Origin: an uncultured Lachnospiraceae bacterium
Lineage (GTDB): Bacteria > Bacillota > Clostridia > Lachnospirales > Lachnospiraceae
Direction: 5' to 3'
Assembly: GCA_934351765.1 (NCBI GenBank)
Contig: CAKRJM010000055.1
Location: forward strand, 1 to 11,486
DNA: 11,486 nt
Positions 1-7,622 of the stretch are shown one piece after another (positions within the stretch are counted from its first letter, which is position 1; each line of letters begins with the position of its first letter). Below the pieces are notes generated by a model. It made no database searches, was not told the origin of the DNA, and saw nothing but the letters and a program-made list of their open reading frames with translations. The translations under genes were made by a program, and so were the position numbers.

Positions 1-149
1 GTGAGGAGAAGGTTGCAGTTGTGCCTGGAACAGCCTTCGGTGCCTGCGGAGAAGGCTTTGTCCGGATTTCGTATGCGTACTCACTGGAGGCGCTGAAGGA
101 GGCGCTGGGAAGACTTGCGGACTTTGTGAAAAAGCTGGAGGCAGAATAA
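1..149 (+). CDS. Class I/II PLP-dependent aminotransferase, C-terminal fragment
   Basis: The gene is cut by the left edge; only the last 48 or so codons are present, read in frame from base 3 to a TAA at 147-149. The tail contains VAVVPGTAFG, then GEGFVRISYAYS, then an amphipathic helix ending in KKLEAE. This is the usual C-terminus of fold-type I aminotransferases (AspC/PatA-like). The Arg of the 'VRISYA' motif is the family's substrate-carboxylate-binding Arg. Substrate cannot be told from this piece. The stop overlaps the start of trmL by one base, so the two are probably cotranscribed and translationally coupled. Confidence 0.8.
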   Translation, partial: EEKVAVVPGTAFGACGEGFVRISYAYSLEALKEALGRLADFVKKLEAE

Positions 150-703
150 TGGCCTACGGAACAGAGCGCGGTCTGGATCATAAACCGGAATGTCCGGCCG
201 GAGGGATGAATATCGTCCTTCTGGAGCCGGAAATGCCGGCTAACACTGGAAATATCGGACGGACCTGTGTGGCAACGGGAAGCAGGCTCCATCTGATCGA
301 GCCGCTGGGCTTCCAGATCAATGAGAAGATGCTGCGGCGTGCAGGACTGGATTACTGGGACAGCCTGGATGTGACGGTATATGATAATTTTGAGGATTTT
401 CTGGAGAAAAACCCGGAAGCGAGAACGCGGATCTATATGGCGACCACCAAGGCGCCTCATGTGTATACGGAGGTGTCCTATGAGCCGGGAGCGTATCTGA
501 TGTTTGGAAAGGAAAGTGCCGGAATCCCGGAGGAGATCCTGAAGGAGCATCAGGAAACAGCAATCCGGATCCCCATGCTGCCGGAGATCCGGTCGTTAAA
601 TCTGGCAAATTCGGTGGCGGTGGTGCTTTACGAAGCCCTGCGCCAGAATGCCTTTTCGCACATGGAGCTGATGGGAAAGCCCAGGAGCTTTGAATGGAAA
701 TAG
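149..703 (+). CDS. trmL: tRNA (cytidine/uridine-34-2'-O)-methyltransferase TrmL
   Basis: A SPOUT-class enzyme that transfers a methyl group from S-adenosylmethionine to the ribose 2'-OH of the wobble nucleotide in certain tRNA-Leu species; cytosolic, normally a homodimer. The conserved blocks are all present: NTGNIGRTC (residues 32-40), LMFGKESAGIP (117-127) and the knot-forming PEIRSLNLANSVAVVLYEAL (145-163). Family members are about 155-165 residues and begin near MNIVLLEPEMP, which here is Met20 (base 206). The 184-residue frame therefore carries 19 extra N-terminal residues. I kept the start at 149 because GGAGG at 137-141 sits 7 bases before it, whereas the GGAGGG before the ATG at 206 directly abuts that codon. 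The start at 206 remains possible. A strong terminator follows directly. Confidence 0.93.
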   Translation: MAYGTERGLDHKPECPAGGMNIVLLEPEMPANTGNIGRTCVATGSRLHLIEPLGFQINEKMLRRAGLDYWDSLDVTVYDNFEDFLEKNPEARTRIYMATTKAPHVYTEVSYEPGAYLMFGKESAGIPEEILKEHQETAIRIPMLPEIRSLNLANSVAVVLYEALRQNAFSHMELMGKPRSFEWK

Positions 704-709
704 AAGAAT

Positions 710-743
710 AAAAAACCTGTGCCGGGGGGACACAGGTTTTTTT
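710..743. terminator. Bidirectional intrinsic terminator between trmL and the kdpE-like gene
   Basis: A perfect 11-bp stem (711-721 with 731-741) has core CCTGTG/CACAGG and a 9-base loop rich in G on the plus strand. It is followed by seven T on the plus strand (737-743) and, read on the minus strand, by six T (complement of 710-715). It should stop both trmL and any minus-strand transcript entering from the right. The minus-strand loop reads UCCCCCCGG. Confidence 0.93.
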
Positions 744-753
744 GGTTATGGAA

Positions 754-792
754 TCTAATTGGATCGTTAAACGATCGAAAGGGGCAATTAGA
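754..792. repeat. Nested inverted repeat (hairpin within a stem)
   Basis: The outer arms TCTAATTG (754-761) and CAATTAGA (785-792) are perfect complements. Immediately inside the left arm lies a second perfect inverted repeat, GATCGTT (762-768) and AACGATC (770-776), followed by an unpaired GAAAGGGG (777-784). There is no T-run beside it, so it is not a standard terminator. It sits in the convergent gap between trmL and the kdpE-like gene. Confidence 0.8.
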
Positions 793-797
793 TGGTG

Positions 798-814
798 GTC
801 ACAGCTTCTGTGAC
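798..814. repeat. Perfect 7-bp hairpin with 3-base loop
   Basis: GTCACAG (798-804) and CTGTGAC (808-814) are perfect complements around a CTT loop. On the plus strand it is followed by TTTCCGG and then a T-run (822-826), too far away for a standard terminator. On the minus strand it would lie at the very 5' end of the proposed small RNA, where such hairpins commonly protect transcripts. Confidence 0.75.
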
Positions 815-839
815 TTTCCGGTTTTTATTATATCGGAAA
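815..839 (-). promoter_or_regulatory. Possible -10 box inside an inverted repeat (minus strand)
   Basis: The complement of 827-832 reads TATAAT, a perfect -10 hexamer, with a suitable start point around 819-817. Seventeen bases upstream the hexamer is CACTAT, a poor -35, and there is no TG extension, so activation by a bound regulator would probably be needed. TTTCCG (815-820) and CGGAAA (834-839) form a 6-bp inverted repeat centred on the -10 box, which could be an operator. Function is not demonstrated. Confidence 0.35.
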
Positions 840-873
840 ACCTGTTAAGATAGTGACAGAAAATAAAAAATAC

Positions 874-895
874 GCGTTAAGAAAGCGTTAAGAAA
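874..895. repeat. Tandem 11-bp direct repeat, OmpR-family-type binding site candidate
   Basis: GCGTTAAGAAA occurs twice back to back (874-884 and 885-895). On the plus strand this is GTTAAG-N5-GTTAAG; on the minus strand, CTTAAC-N5-CTTAAC. A third GTTAAG lies at 844-849, and 896-906 resembles a degenerate copy (7 of 11 matches). Two half-sites one helical turn apart are the known recognition pattern of OmpR/PhoB-family regulators such as PhoP (TTAACA-N5-TTAACA) and streptococcal CiaR (TTTAAG-N5-TTTAAG). Two such regulators are encoded just to the right. The repeat is certain; its role is inferred. Confidence 0.6.
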
Positions 896-935
896 ACGAT
901 GAGGAACAAAACGCGGACAGCAGAAGCGGAGCTTT

Positions 936-1646
936 TTACTGTGGAGACTCCATCATGCGGTAGCCGACGCCAAGCTCTGTCTGAATGTATTTGGGGCTGG
1001 CAGGATTCTGCTCCAGCTTCCGGCGGATGTTGGCCATGTTGACGCGGAGAATCTGGTTGTCATTGACGGCATAAGGTCCCCAGATCTGGCGGAGAATGTA
1101 ATCATAAGTCAAAACCTTTCCGGCATGCTGGATGAGAAGCACCAGGATCTTGAACTCGATCTGGGTGAAATGGACTTCTTTCCCGGCCAGAGTGATCAGG
1201 CGTTTATCCAGATCCACCGTCAGATCACCGACGGTGTAGACTGTGGCAGCCGGAGTTCCTGAAGCTGTAACCATCTGGTCGGCATGGCGCAGGGCTGTCC
1301 GGATCCGGGCAGTCAGCTCGGAGATCCCGAAGGGCTTTGTAATGTAATCATCGGCGCCCAGATCCAGCGCATGGACTTTTTCGGCCTCATGGGTTCTGGC
1401 GGACACAACGATGACCGGTGTACGGCACCACTGGCGGATGGAGGCTAAAAAGTCCAGACCGTCCATATCGGGAAGTCCGAGATCCAGAAGAATCAGGTCC
1501 GGCCCGTAGGACGCGATCATGCTTTTTGCCTGGCTGGCAGTTCCGGCCACCAGCGTGTGGTAATCGTTGGAATGAAGAATGGTCGTCATAAAGTTACAGA
1601 TACTGGTTTCATCCTCAACAATGAGGATCGTTCGTTTATGATTCAT
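936..1646 (-). CDS. kdpE: KdpE-type response regulator, OmpR/PhoB family
   Basis: A DNA-binding transcription regulator controlled by phosphorylation. The receiver domain (residues 5-118) has the acidic pocket E11/D12, phosphoacceptor D55 in DLILLDLGLPDMDG, S82 and K104 in DDYITKPFG. The winged-helix domain (about 137-233) ends in the typical GVGYRM. Wording such as RQWCRTPVIVVSAR is KdpE-like; KdpE elsewhere activates the kdpFABC potassium transporter. The frame is open further upstream, but the ATG at 1646 is chosen because it begins the receiver fold (MNHKRTILIVEDE) and has AGGAGG at 1653-1658, 6 bases before it. It overlaps the upstream kinase gene by 11 bases, so translation is coupled. 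No terminator follows immediately; the nearest is at 741-710. Confidence 0.88.
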   Translation of the reverse strand: MNHKRTILIVEDETSICNFMTTILHSNDYHTLVAGTASQAKSMIASYGPDLILLDLGLPDMDGLDFLASIRQWCRTPVIVVSARTHEAEKVHALDLGADDYITKPFGISELTARIRTALRHADQMVTASGTPAATVYTVGDLTVDLDKRLITLAGKEVHFTQIEFKILVLLIQHAGKVLTYDYILRQIWGPYAVNDNQILRVNMANIRRKLEQNPASPKYIQTELGVGYRMMESPQ

Positions 1647-2832
1647 GGGGTACCTCCTGTGCAGATGGAATGGATAGGGGCAGGCCGAACTGGAAAAGAG
1701 CGCCGCCGGTGGGAATGTTTTCGCCCCGGAAGAAGCCATGGTGCGCTTTTACAATGCTCTGGCAGACGGAAAGGCCAATTCCCAGCCCTCGGGTGGAATC
1801 CTTGCTGGCAGATAAGGGTTTCTTTCCGCCGCTCCTTAGCATGTCCAGAACCTCGGCAGAAAGTCCCCGTCCCTGATCGGCAACGGAAAAAACGGCATAT
1901 CTGACGGTCTGTTCGCTGTCCTTCGGTTCTTTTCCCTGTTCGGTCAGGGCTTCGACTGAGACGGTCAGACAGATGTGCTTCGTATCGCCGGAATGGCGGA
2001 TGGCATTTTCCAGAAGGTTGATCAGCACCTGTTCAATGAGAATGGGGTCCATGGGAACAAATAAGAGGTCATCGGGAACACGCGCTTCCACAGAAAGAGA
2101 AGGGTAACGCTTCTTTGTCTGGAGAATGGCTTCGGCTACCAGCTCCTCGACCGCCTCCTCTGTTTCTTTTAAAGCGGCGCTGCCGTCGCTCAGCTTTGTG
2201 ACGGTAAGCAGGTTCTCGATCATGCGGATCAGCCATTCGGAATCATCGCGGATATCCTCCAGGAGCTTTTGTCCGTTATCGGAAAGCTGCTCGGAAGAAT
2301 CAGACAGCAGAGCGGCGCTGGAACCGAAAATGGATGTCAGTGGTGTCCGCAGGTCATGGGAGATGGCCCGGAGCATATCGCTGCGGATCTTTTCCTGCTC
2401 AGCTAACATGCGGATCTCCTGCTGTTCCTCAGAAAGACGCTGGTTGACCTCCAGAAGATCCTTTGCCTCCTGTTCCCGTTTCCGGGCAAGCTCTGTCTGT
2501 TTTTTTGCCTGGGAGGTCAGTGCACAGATCACTGTGGAGATCATGAGCAGAGCCAGAAAGGAGACAGGATAGCCGCTCAGCGTAAAATTAAACTGAGAAA
2601 ATGGATAGGTGAAAAAATAGTTGATGCAGAACATGCTGACCAGCGAGGCGGCCAGACCATAAACATAGCCTCTGGTGGTCCGGCAGATTAAAACAACTGC
2701 CAGGACGAAGACCAGGGCAGAGTTGTTTTCCGAACCGCTCAGGGGGCGCAGCAGGCTGCTTACCAGAAAAGCGCCTGCCAGGAGCCCCGCAGTTTTCAGA
2801 AGGTCTTTGATGGAAAAATCAGAGGATTTCAT
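1636..2832 (-). CDS. kdpD: Shortened KdpD-type sensor histidine kinase (DUF4118 membrane module)
   Basis: A membrane sensor kinase, presumed to phosphorylate the KdpE-type regulator encoded next. Residues about 11-105 form a cluster of hydrophobic segments like the DUF4118 transmembrane module of KdpD. A charged coiled-coil linker (about 108-148) follows, then the HisKA domain with phosphoacceptor H159 in RAISHDLRTPLTS. The ATPase domain has N-box LINLLENAIRH (270-280), G1 VADQGRGL (317-324) and G2 GLGIGLS (349-355). Full KdpD is about 900 residues and carries N-terminal KdpD and universal-stress-protein domains; this 398-residue protein has only the membrane and kinase half. The ATG lies 12 bases after the preceding kinase gene, with AAGGAA over that gene's stop. 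No kdpFABC is seen, so a potassium role is only inferred from family. Confidence 0.87.
   Translation of the reverse strand: MKSSDFSIKDLLKTAGLLAGAFLVSSLLRPLSGSENNSALVFVLAVVLICRTTRGYVYGLAASLVSMFCINYFFTYPFSQFNFTLSGYPVSFLALLMISTVICALTSQAKKQTELARKREQEAKDLLEVNQRLSEEQQEIRMLAEQEKIRSDMLRAISHDLRTPLTSIFGSSAALLSDSSEQLSDNGQKLLEDIRDDSEWLIRMIENLLTVTKLSDGSAALKETEEAVEELVAEAILQTKKRYPSLSVEARVPDDLLFVPMDPILIEQVLINLLENAIRHSGDTKHICLTVSVEALTEQGKEPKDSEQTVRYAVFSVADQGRGLSAEVLDMLRSGGKKPLSASKDSTRGLGIGLSVCQSIVKAHHGFFRGENIPTGGALFQFGLPLSIPSAQEVPHES
1653..1658 (-). promoter_or_regulatory. Ribosome binding site fixing the kdpE-like start
   Basis: The complement reads AGGAGG, 6 bases before the ATG at 1646 and inside the 3' end of the upstream kinase gene. 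It argues against a start 31 codons further upstream, which would add a non-homologous proline- and serine-rich leader. Confidence 0.8.
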
Positions 2833-2844
2833 AAACTCGCTTCC

Positions 2845-4262
2845 TTATTGATTGCTGTTTCCATTGCCGGAGGCCTTCGGCAGGGTGAAAATGAATTCGG
2901 TGCCGATCCCTTCGGTACTGATCACATCGATGTTTTCGTTATGGGCGGTGAGGATTTCCTTTGTGATGGAAAGCCCCAGACCTGTTCCTGTCCGGTCCTT
3001 TCCGCGCGAGGAGTCGGACTTGTAGAACCGGTTCCAGATCTTTTTCATGCTGTCCTTCGGAATCCCGATCCCGCTGTCCTTGACAGAGGTAAAGATCTTT
3101 TCATGCTTTTCGTAGGTGGCGATCCAGATGGTGGAATTCGGGCGGGAGAACTTGATGGCATTGTCCACCAGATTGTAAAGCACCTGCTGAATCTTTCCCA
3201 TGTCTGCCTGCACATAGAAAGTGCGTTCAGAAAAGATCAGGTCAAAACGGATCTGCTTCGGTTTACAGATGCCCTCGAAGGCAGCTACCGTGTCGCGGAT
3301 CACCTGATTTAAGTCAAAGGTGGTGATGTCCAGAAGATTTCCCTTGGAATCCAGACTCTGGAGAGCAAGGGTACTGGAGGTGAGCTTCGTAAGCCGCTCC
3401 GTTTCGGAGATCACCAGCTTCATGTATTTTTCATGGAGCTCCGGAGGGATCGTTCCGTCGATCATGGCCTCCAGATAGCCTTTGATGGAGGTTAAAGGCG
3501 AACGGAAGTCATGGGAGACGTTGGAGATGAATTTTCGCTGGTCTGCCTCTTTATTGCTCAGCTCATGGGCCATGTAGCCAAGGGTGTCTGCCAGGTAGCC
3601 GATCTCGTCCTCAGAATGGAGGGCCAGCTTGTAATTTAAGTTGCCGGCAGCGAACTCGTTGGCGGCGCGGGTGATCTTCTTTAAAGGCTGAAGAATACTT
3701 TTCCGTATGATCCAGAGAATCACAAACGAAAGCAGAAAGATCACCAGAAACGTGATGTAGATAATATTCAGGATCTGATCACGCACTTCATAGATCCCGG
3801 TCAAGGACTGGTGGAGCACCACATAGCCATAAGTATTGAAGTTGGCGGAGATGGGGGCGGTCACGCTGAGCATGGAATCCTCGAACATTCCATAATAATC
3901 GCCGATAACATAACGGCCCCGTCCCTGGTCAGAGGGATCGAAGGCTTCAATGACCGAACCGGCTGGAATATCATCGGTACGGTAAACGATGGTTCCCTCG
4001 GCTTTCACGATCCAGATATCCACATCGAAGGTGGAGCTGATGGAGGTAAGCTGGGAATTCAGCGGGTCTGCGGCAGTGATAGTGCTGCCGTAGCGGTCAC
4101 GGCAGCTGTCGGCGATCATATTTGCTTCATTATACAGCTGATCCGCCCGGTCCCGTTCCAGATAACGGAGTGTCATGTTGGACGAAAAGAAGGCGATGGA
4201 GAGAAACCCGAGGATACCGAAGATCAGATAACCGATCAGGATCTTCACATAAAGAGAAATTC

Positions 4263-4266
<4 letters not shown>
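2845..4266 (-). CDS. HAMP-domain sensor histidine kinase
   Basis: A two-pass membrane kinase of 473 residues, partner of the regulator gene it overlaps. A first membrane segment spans residues 8-28, an extracytoplasmic sensor domain about 30-165, and a second membrane segment 167-187. HAMP (about 188-240, with the typical EIGYLADTLG) leads into HisKA with phosphoacceptor H252 in SNVSHDFRSPLTSI. The ATPase domain has N-box YNLVDNAIKF (364-373), G1 DSGIGI (397-402), F box WNRFYK and G2 TGTGLGLS (426-433). All catalytic motifs are intact. The sensor region is not recognisable by eye; a PhoR/ResE/VicK-like Cache or PAS fold is likely. Start and upstream stop share ATGA, which implies strict translational coupling. 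The signal it senses is unknown. Confidence 0.92.
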
Positions 4267-4979
<713 letters not shown>

Positions 4980-5040
4980 AAATTCCTCCTATTTTATGAT
5001 GGATTCAGAATCAGGAACAGTCGCTTTGCCTGATAAATTT

Positions 5041-7434
5041 TTATTCCTTCAGTTCTGCTACCGTTACGCCTGCGCCGCCCTCTCCGAACTCGCCGAGCCG
5101 GTAGGAGGCCACGTGTTTGCTGCGCTTCAGATACTGGTGAACTGCTTTTTTCAATGCGCCGGTGCCGCGTCCGTGGATCACACGAACCTGTCCCAGATGG
5201 GCCAGCCAGGCATCGTCAATATATTTATCCAGCTCCGGAATGGCCTCGTCGGTGGTCTTTCCGATAAGATTGATCTCCGGAGAGATGGAAATGGACTTGG
5301 ACATGCCGATGGAGCCGGAAGAACTCTTCTGTCGGGGCTTTTTAGAGCCGAGAGAGCCGCCCGGAGTACTGATGGTATCCTCATCGAGAAGCTCCAGATC
5401 TTTAATGTTGACCTGAGAGCGGAGGATTCCCATCTGGACATACAGATCGCCCCTGGCATTGGGCAGGGTGCTGACGGTCCCCTTTAGATTCATGGACAGA
5501 ACCCGGACAGAATCACCGATCTTGAATTCTTCGGCCTTATGAGCCTTTTTCGGCTTCTTTGCCTTCTGGGTCATATTGGAATTGACCTTATCAAGCTTTT
5601 CCCGGAGCTTCTGGCGTTCCTTTTCCAGCTCTTTATTGTTTCCGGCGGCCCCCAGCTTGTTGATGCGCCGGATGGTTTCATCAGCCGTTGCCTTGGCATC
5701 CGCAAGAATCCGTCTTGCCTCTTCGTTGGCGCGGGATAAGATTTTGTCCCGGCTTTCATCCAGCTTCGTTTCCTTTCCGGAAAGCCGTTCCTTTAAGGCT
5801 GCGGCTTCGGATTTATACCGTTCCGCTTCCTGGCGTTCCTTTTCCAGCTCAATCCGGCTTCGTTCCAGATCTGAAAGAAGATCCTCAAAAGCGGCATCCT
5901 CCTGGCCGATCCGTTTTCCGGCGTCTTCCACCAGAAAGGCGGGAAGCCCCAGCTTTTTGGAAATGGCAAAGGCATTGCTCTTTCCGGGAATTCCGATGAG
6001 CAGGCGATAGGTGGGACGCAGAGTTTCCACGTCAAATTCACAGCTTGCGTTTTCCACCCCGTCGGTGCTGAGGGCAAACACCTTCAGCTCGCTGTAATGG
6101 GTGGTTGCCATGACACGAACCTTCATGTTATGAAGGAAGGTCAGAATGGAGATGGCGAGGGCGGCGCCTTCGGTAGGATCCGTTCCGGCACAGAGTTCAT
6201 CGAAGAGCACCAGACTGGAATCATCCGCCTGATCCAGAATGGAAACAATGTTGGTCATGTGGGCGGAAAAGGTACTGAGGCTCTGCTCAATGCTCTGTTC
6301 ATCGCCGATATCGGCAAATACTTCTTTAAAAACGGCCAGCTCCGAGCCGTCGGAGGCGGGAATATGAAGCCCGCACTGTCCCATGACGGTAAACAGACCG
6401 ACGGTCTTCAGGGATACGGTTTTTCCGCCGGTATTGGGGCCGGTAACCACCAGAAGGTCAAAATCTTTTCCCAGCTCCAGGGAGATGGGAACGACCTTTT
6501 TCGGATCAAGAAGCGGATGGCGTCCATGGTTGATCCGCAGGAATCCGCGGGTGTTAAACTTCGGCTCCGTACAATGATAATAGCTGGAAAGCTGCGCTTT
6601 CGCGAATACAAAGTCCAGGTGGGACAACAGCTCCAGATCAGATTCCAGATAAAGGGTCTGGGCAGCGGCCTGGCTGCTCAGGGATGCGAGAACGGCCTCG
6701 ATCTCTTTCTTTTCCTGGATTTCCAGCTCCCGAAGCTCATTGTTCAGGCGGATCACAGCCATAGGCTCAATAAAATAAGTAGAACCGGAGGCAGACTGGT
6801 CATGAACCATGCCGGAGATCTGTCCCTTGTACTCGGCTTTTACCGGGAGACAGTAGCGTCCGTCTCTGGTGGTGATGACTGCGTCCTGGAGCCAGCTTCG
6901 GCTGCTGTTTAAGATCGAATTTAACTGAGTGTGGATCCGGTCGCCGGTGAGCCTTATGGAGCGGCGCACATGACGGAGTCCCGGACTTGCATCATCGCTC
7001 ATTTCTTCTTCTGAAAGAATGCAGCGGGTGATCTCCTGATTTAACGGTGTCAGCGGTTCCAGCAGAGAAAAGGATTCACTTAAGCTGTCGCCTGTCCCGT
7101 TTTCATCGGCAGTCCGTCCATAGGATTTTACCCGCGCGGCGGCAGTCAGAAGGCCGGAGATCTGCAGCAGCTCCGCCATGCCGAGGCTTGCGCCAATGTT
7201 CAGCCGCCTGATGGAGCCGCGGATGTCACGGATTCCGGCAAAGGATACAGGCCCGTTGTGGACCAGGCGTGCAAAGGCGTCAGAGGTTTCTTTCTGTGCC
7301 AGGCGGATATCCTCGATGTGGGTCATGGGGGTTAAGCGGCGGCACAGCTCTTTTCCGGCTGCGCTTCCGGCGAATCCCGCAAGGATTTCCTTTATTTTTT
7401 CAAATTCCAAGATTTTTAATGCTTTCTGATTCAT
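5041..7434 (-). CDS. mutS2: MutS2, MutS-family ATPase with Smr nuclease domain
   Basis: A 797-residue cytosolic protein, the usual length. The N-terminal half is the MutS-like clamp and lever region. The ATPase has Walker A TGPNTGGKT (331-339), signature region SLSTFSAHMTNI (386-395) and Walker B LVLFDELCAGTDP (408-420). A long charged coiled coil (about 515-620) leads to a KOW-like segment (about 636-685). A C-terminal Smr domain (about 720-797) has HGRGTG (754-759). MutS2 suppresses homologous recombination in some bacteria and in Bacillus acts on collided ribosomes. C415 sits where Gly is usual in DELGAGTDP, a mild oddity. ATG at 7434 is preferred over GTG at 7440 because AAGGAG (7447-7442) is 7 bases from the ATG and only 1 from the GTG. 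It heads the minus-strand gene run. Confidence 0.97.
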   Translation of the reverse strand: MNQKALKILEFEKIKEILAGFAGSAAGKELCRRLTPMTHIEDIRLAQKETSDAFARLVHNGPVSFAGIRDIRGSIRRLNIGASLGMAELLQISGLLTAAARVKSYGRTADENGTGDSLSESFSLLEPLTPLNQEITRCILSEEEMSDDASPGLRHVRRSIRLTGDRIHTQLNSILNSSRSWLQDAVITTRDGRYCLPVKAEYKGQISGMVHDQSASGSTYFIEPMAVIRLNNELRELEIQEKKEIEAVLASLSSQAAAQTLYLESDLELLSHLDFVFAKAQLSSYYHCTEPKFNTRGFLRINHGRHPLLDPKKVVPISLELGKDFDLLVVTGPNTGGKTVSLKTVGLFTVMGQCGLHIPASDGSELAVFKEVFADIGDEQSIEQSLSTFSAHMTNIVSILDQADDSSLVLFDELCAGTDPTEGAALAISILTFLHNMKVRVMATTHYSELKVFALSTDGVENASCEFDVETLRPTYRLLIGIPGKSNAFAISKKLGLPAFLVEDAGKRIGQEDAAFEDLLSDLERSRIELEKERQEAERYKSEAAALKERLSGKETKLDESRDKILSRANEEARRILADAKATADETIRRINKLGAAGNNKELEKERQKLREKLDKVNSNMTQKAKKPKKAHKAEEFKIGDSVRVLSMNLKGTVSTLPNARGDLYVQMGILRSQVNIKDLELLDEDTISTPGGSLGSKKPRQKSSSGSIGMSKSISISPEINLIGKTTDEAIPELDKYIDDAWLAHLGQVRVIHGRGTGALKKAVHQYLKRSKHVASYRLGEFGEGGAGVTVAELKE

Positions 7435-7441
7435 AGACACT

Positions 7442-7447
7442 CTCCTT
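7442..7447 (-). promoter_or_regulatory. Ribosome binding site fixing the mutS2 start
   Basis: The complement reads AAGGAG, 7 bases before the ATG at 7434 but only 1 base before the in-frame GTG at 7440. This favours the ATG and removes two residues from the longest possible frame. Confidence 0.75.
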
Positions 7448-7454
7448 GCCTGTT

Positions 7455-7485
7455 AGTATACCAGACTTTTCCCTGGTTTTGTTAA
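7455..7485 (-). promoter_or_regulatory. Candidate mutS2 operon promoter with extended -10
   Basis: On the minus strand, TATACT (7460-7455) is preceded by TGG, an extended -10. TTAACA (7485-7480) lies 19 bases upstream and matches the -35 consensus at 5 of 6 positions, though the spacing is long. Transcription would start near 7448, giving an unusually short leader of about 14 bases that begins almost at the Shine-Dalgarno sequence. A small inverted repeat ACCAG/CTGGT (7460-7464 and 7473-7477) lies in the spacer and touches the -10. Confidence 0.5.
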
Positions 7486-7503
7486 AAATTTGGGGGAAAT
7501 GAC

Positions 7504-7532
7504 TTCAAAAAAACGGGAATATCATCTATAAT
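7504..7532 (+). promoter_or_regulatory. Candidate sigma-A promoter for the pseudoprotease-yhaM-rlmD operon
   Basis: TTCAAA (7504-7509), 17 bases, then a perfect TATAAT (7527-7532). Transcription would start near 7539 and leave a leader of about 84 bases. It is back to back with the mutS2 promoter, the two -35 boxes being about 18 bases apart. Confidence 0.65.
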
Positions 7533-7622
7533 GAAGAGTAGTGCTTTAACCGGAGAACAGATCCGGAGTATTTTCAACTGACCGGGCGGACTTTCAGAAA
7601 GAATACGGCAGGGAGAAGATCT

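Larger units (their letters stand above)
710..819 (-). ncRNA. Candidate structured small RNA, about 110 nt
   Basis: This is a proposal from structure only. Read on the minus strand, a TATAAT box (832-827) would start a transcript near 819-817. The RNA would hold three perfect stems in order: GUCACAG-AAG-CUGUGAC (814-798); a nested element whose outer stem UCUAAUUG/CAAUUAGA (792-785 with 761-754) encloses a 7-bp hairpin (776-770 with 768-762) plus a single-stranded CCCCUUUC (784-777); and the intrinsic terminator at 741-710, with C-rich loop UCCCCCC. C-rich single-stranded patches in Firmicute small RNAs often pair with Shine-Dalgarno sequences. No coding sequence is visible. The -35 region is poor, so the RNA might instead be a processed 3' end of the kdpE transcript, or the hairpins might only be termination structures. 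Confidence 0.35.

Noticed and set aside
1647..1739. Upstream extension of the kdpE-like frame by 31 codons
   Set aside because: It would overlap the kinase gene by over 100 bases and add residues unrelated to receiver domains. The ATG at 1646 has a textbook ribosome binding site.
4980..5040. Possible terminator or promoter between mutS2 and the response regulator gene (GATTCAGAATC at 5003-5013, TAAAAT at 4996-4991)
   Set aside because: The palindrome has no T-run, and the TAAAAT would put the start of transcription on top of the ribosome binding site with no good -35. Read-through from mutS2 is simpler.
7550..7601. Small hairpins in the leader of the pseudoprotease gene (CCGGA/TCCGG and CTTTC/GAAAG)
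   Set aside because: The stems are only five pairs or have impossible one-base loops, and there is no riboswitch-like core or terminator.
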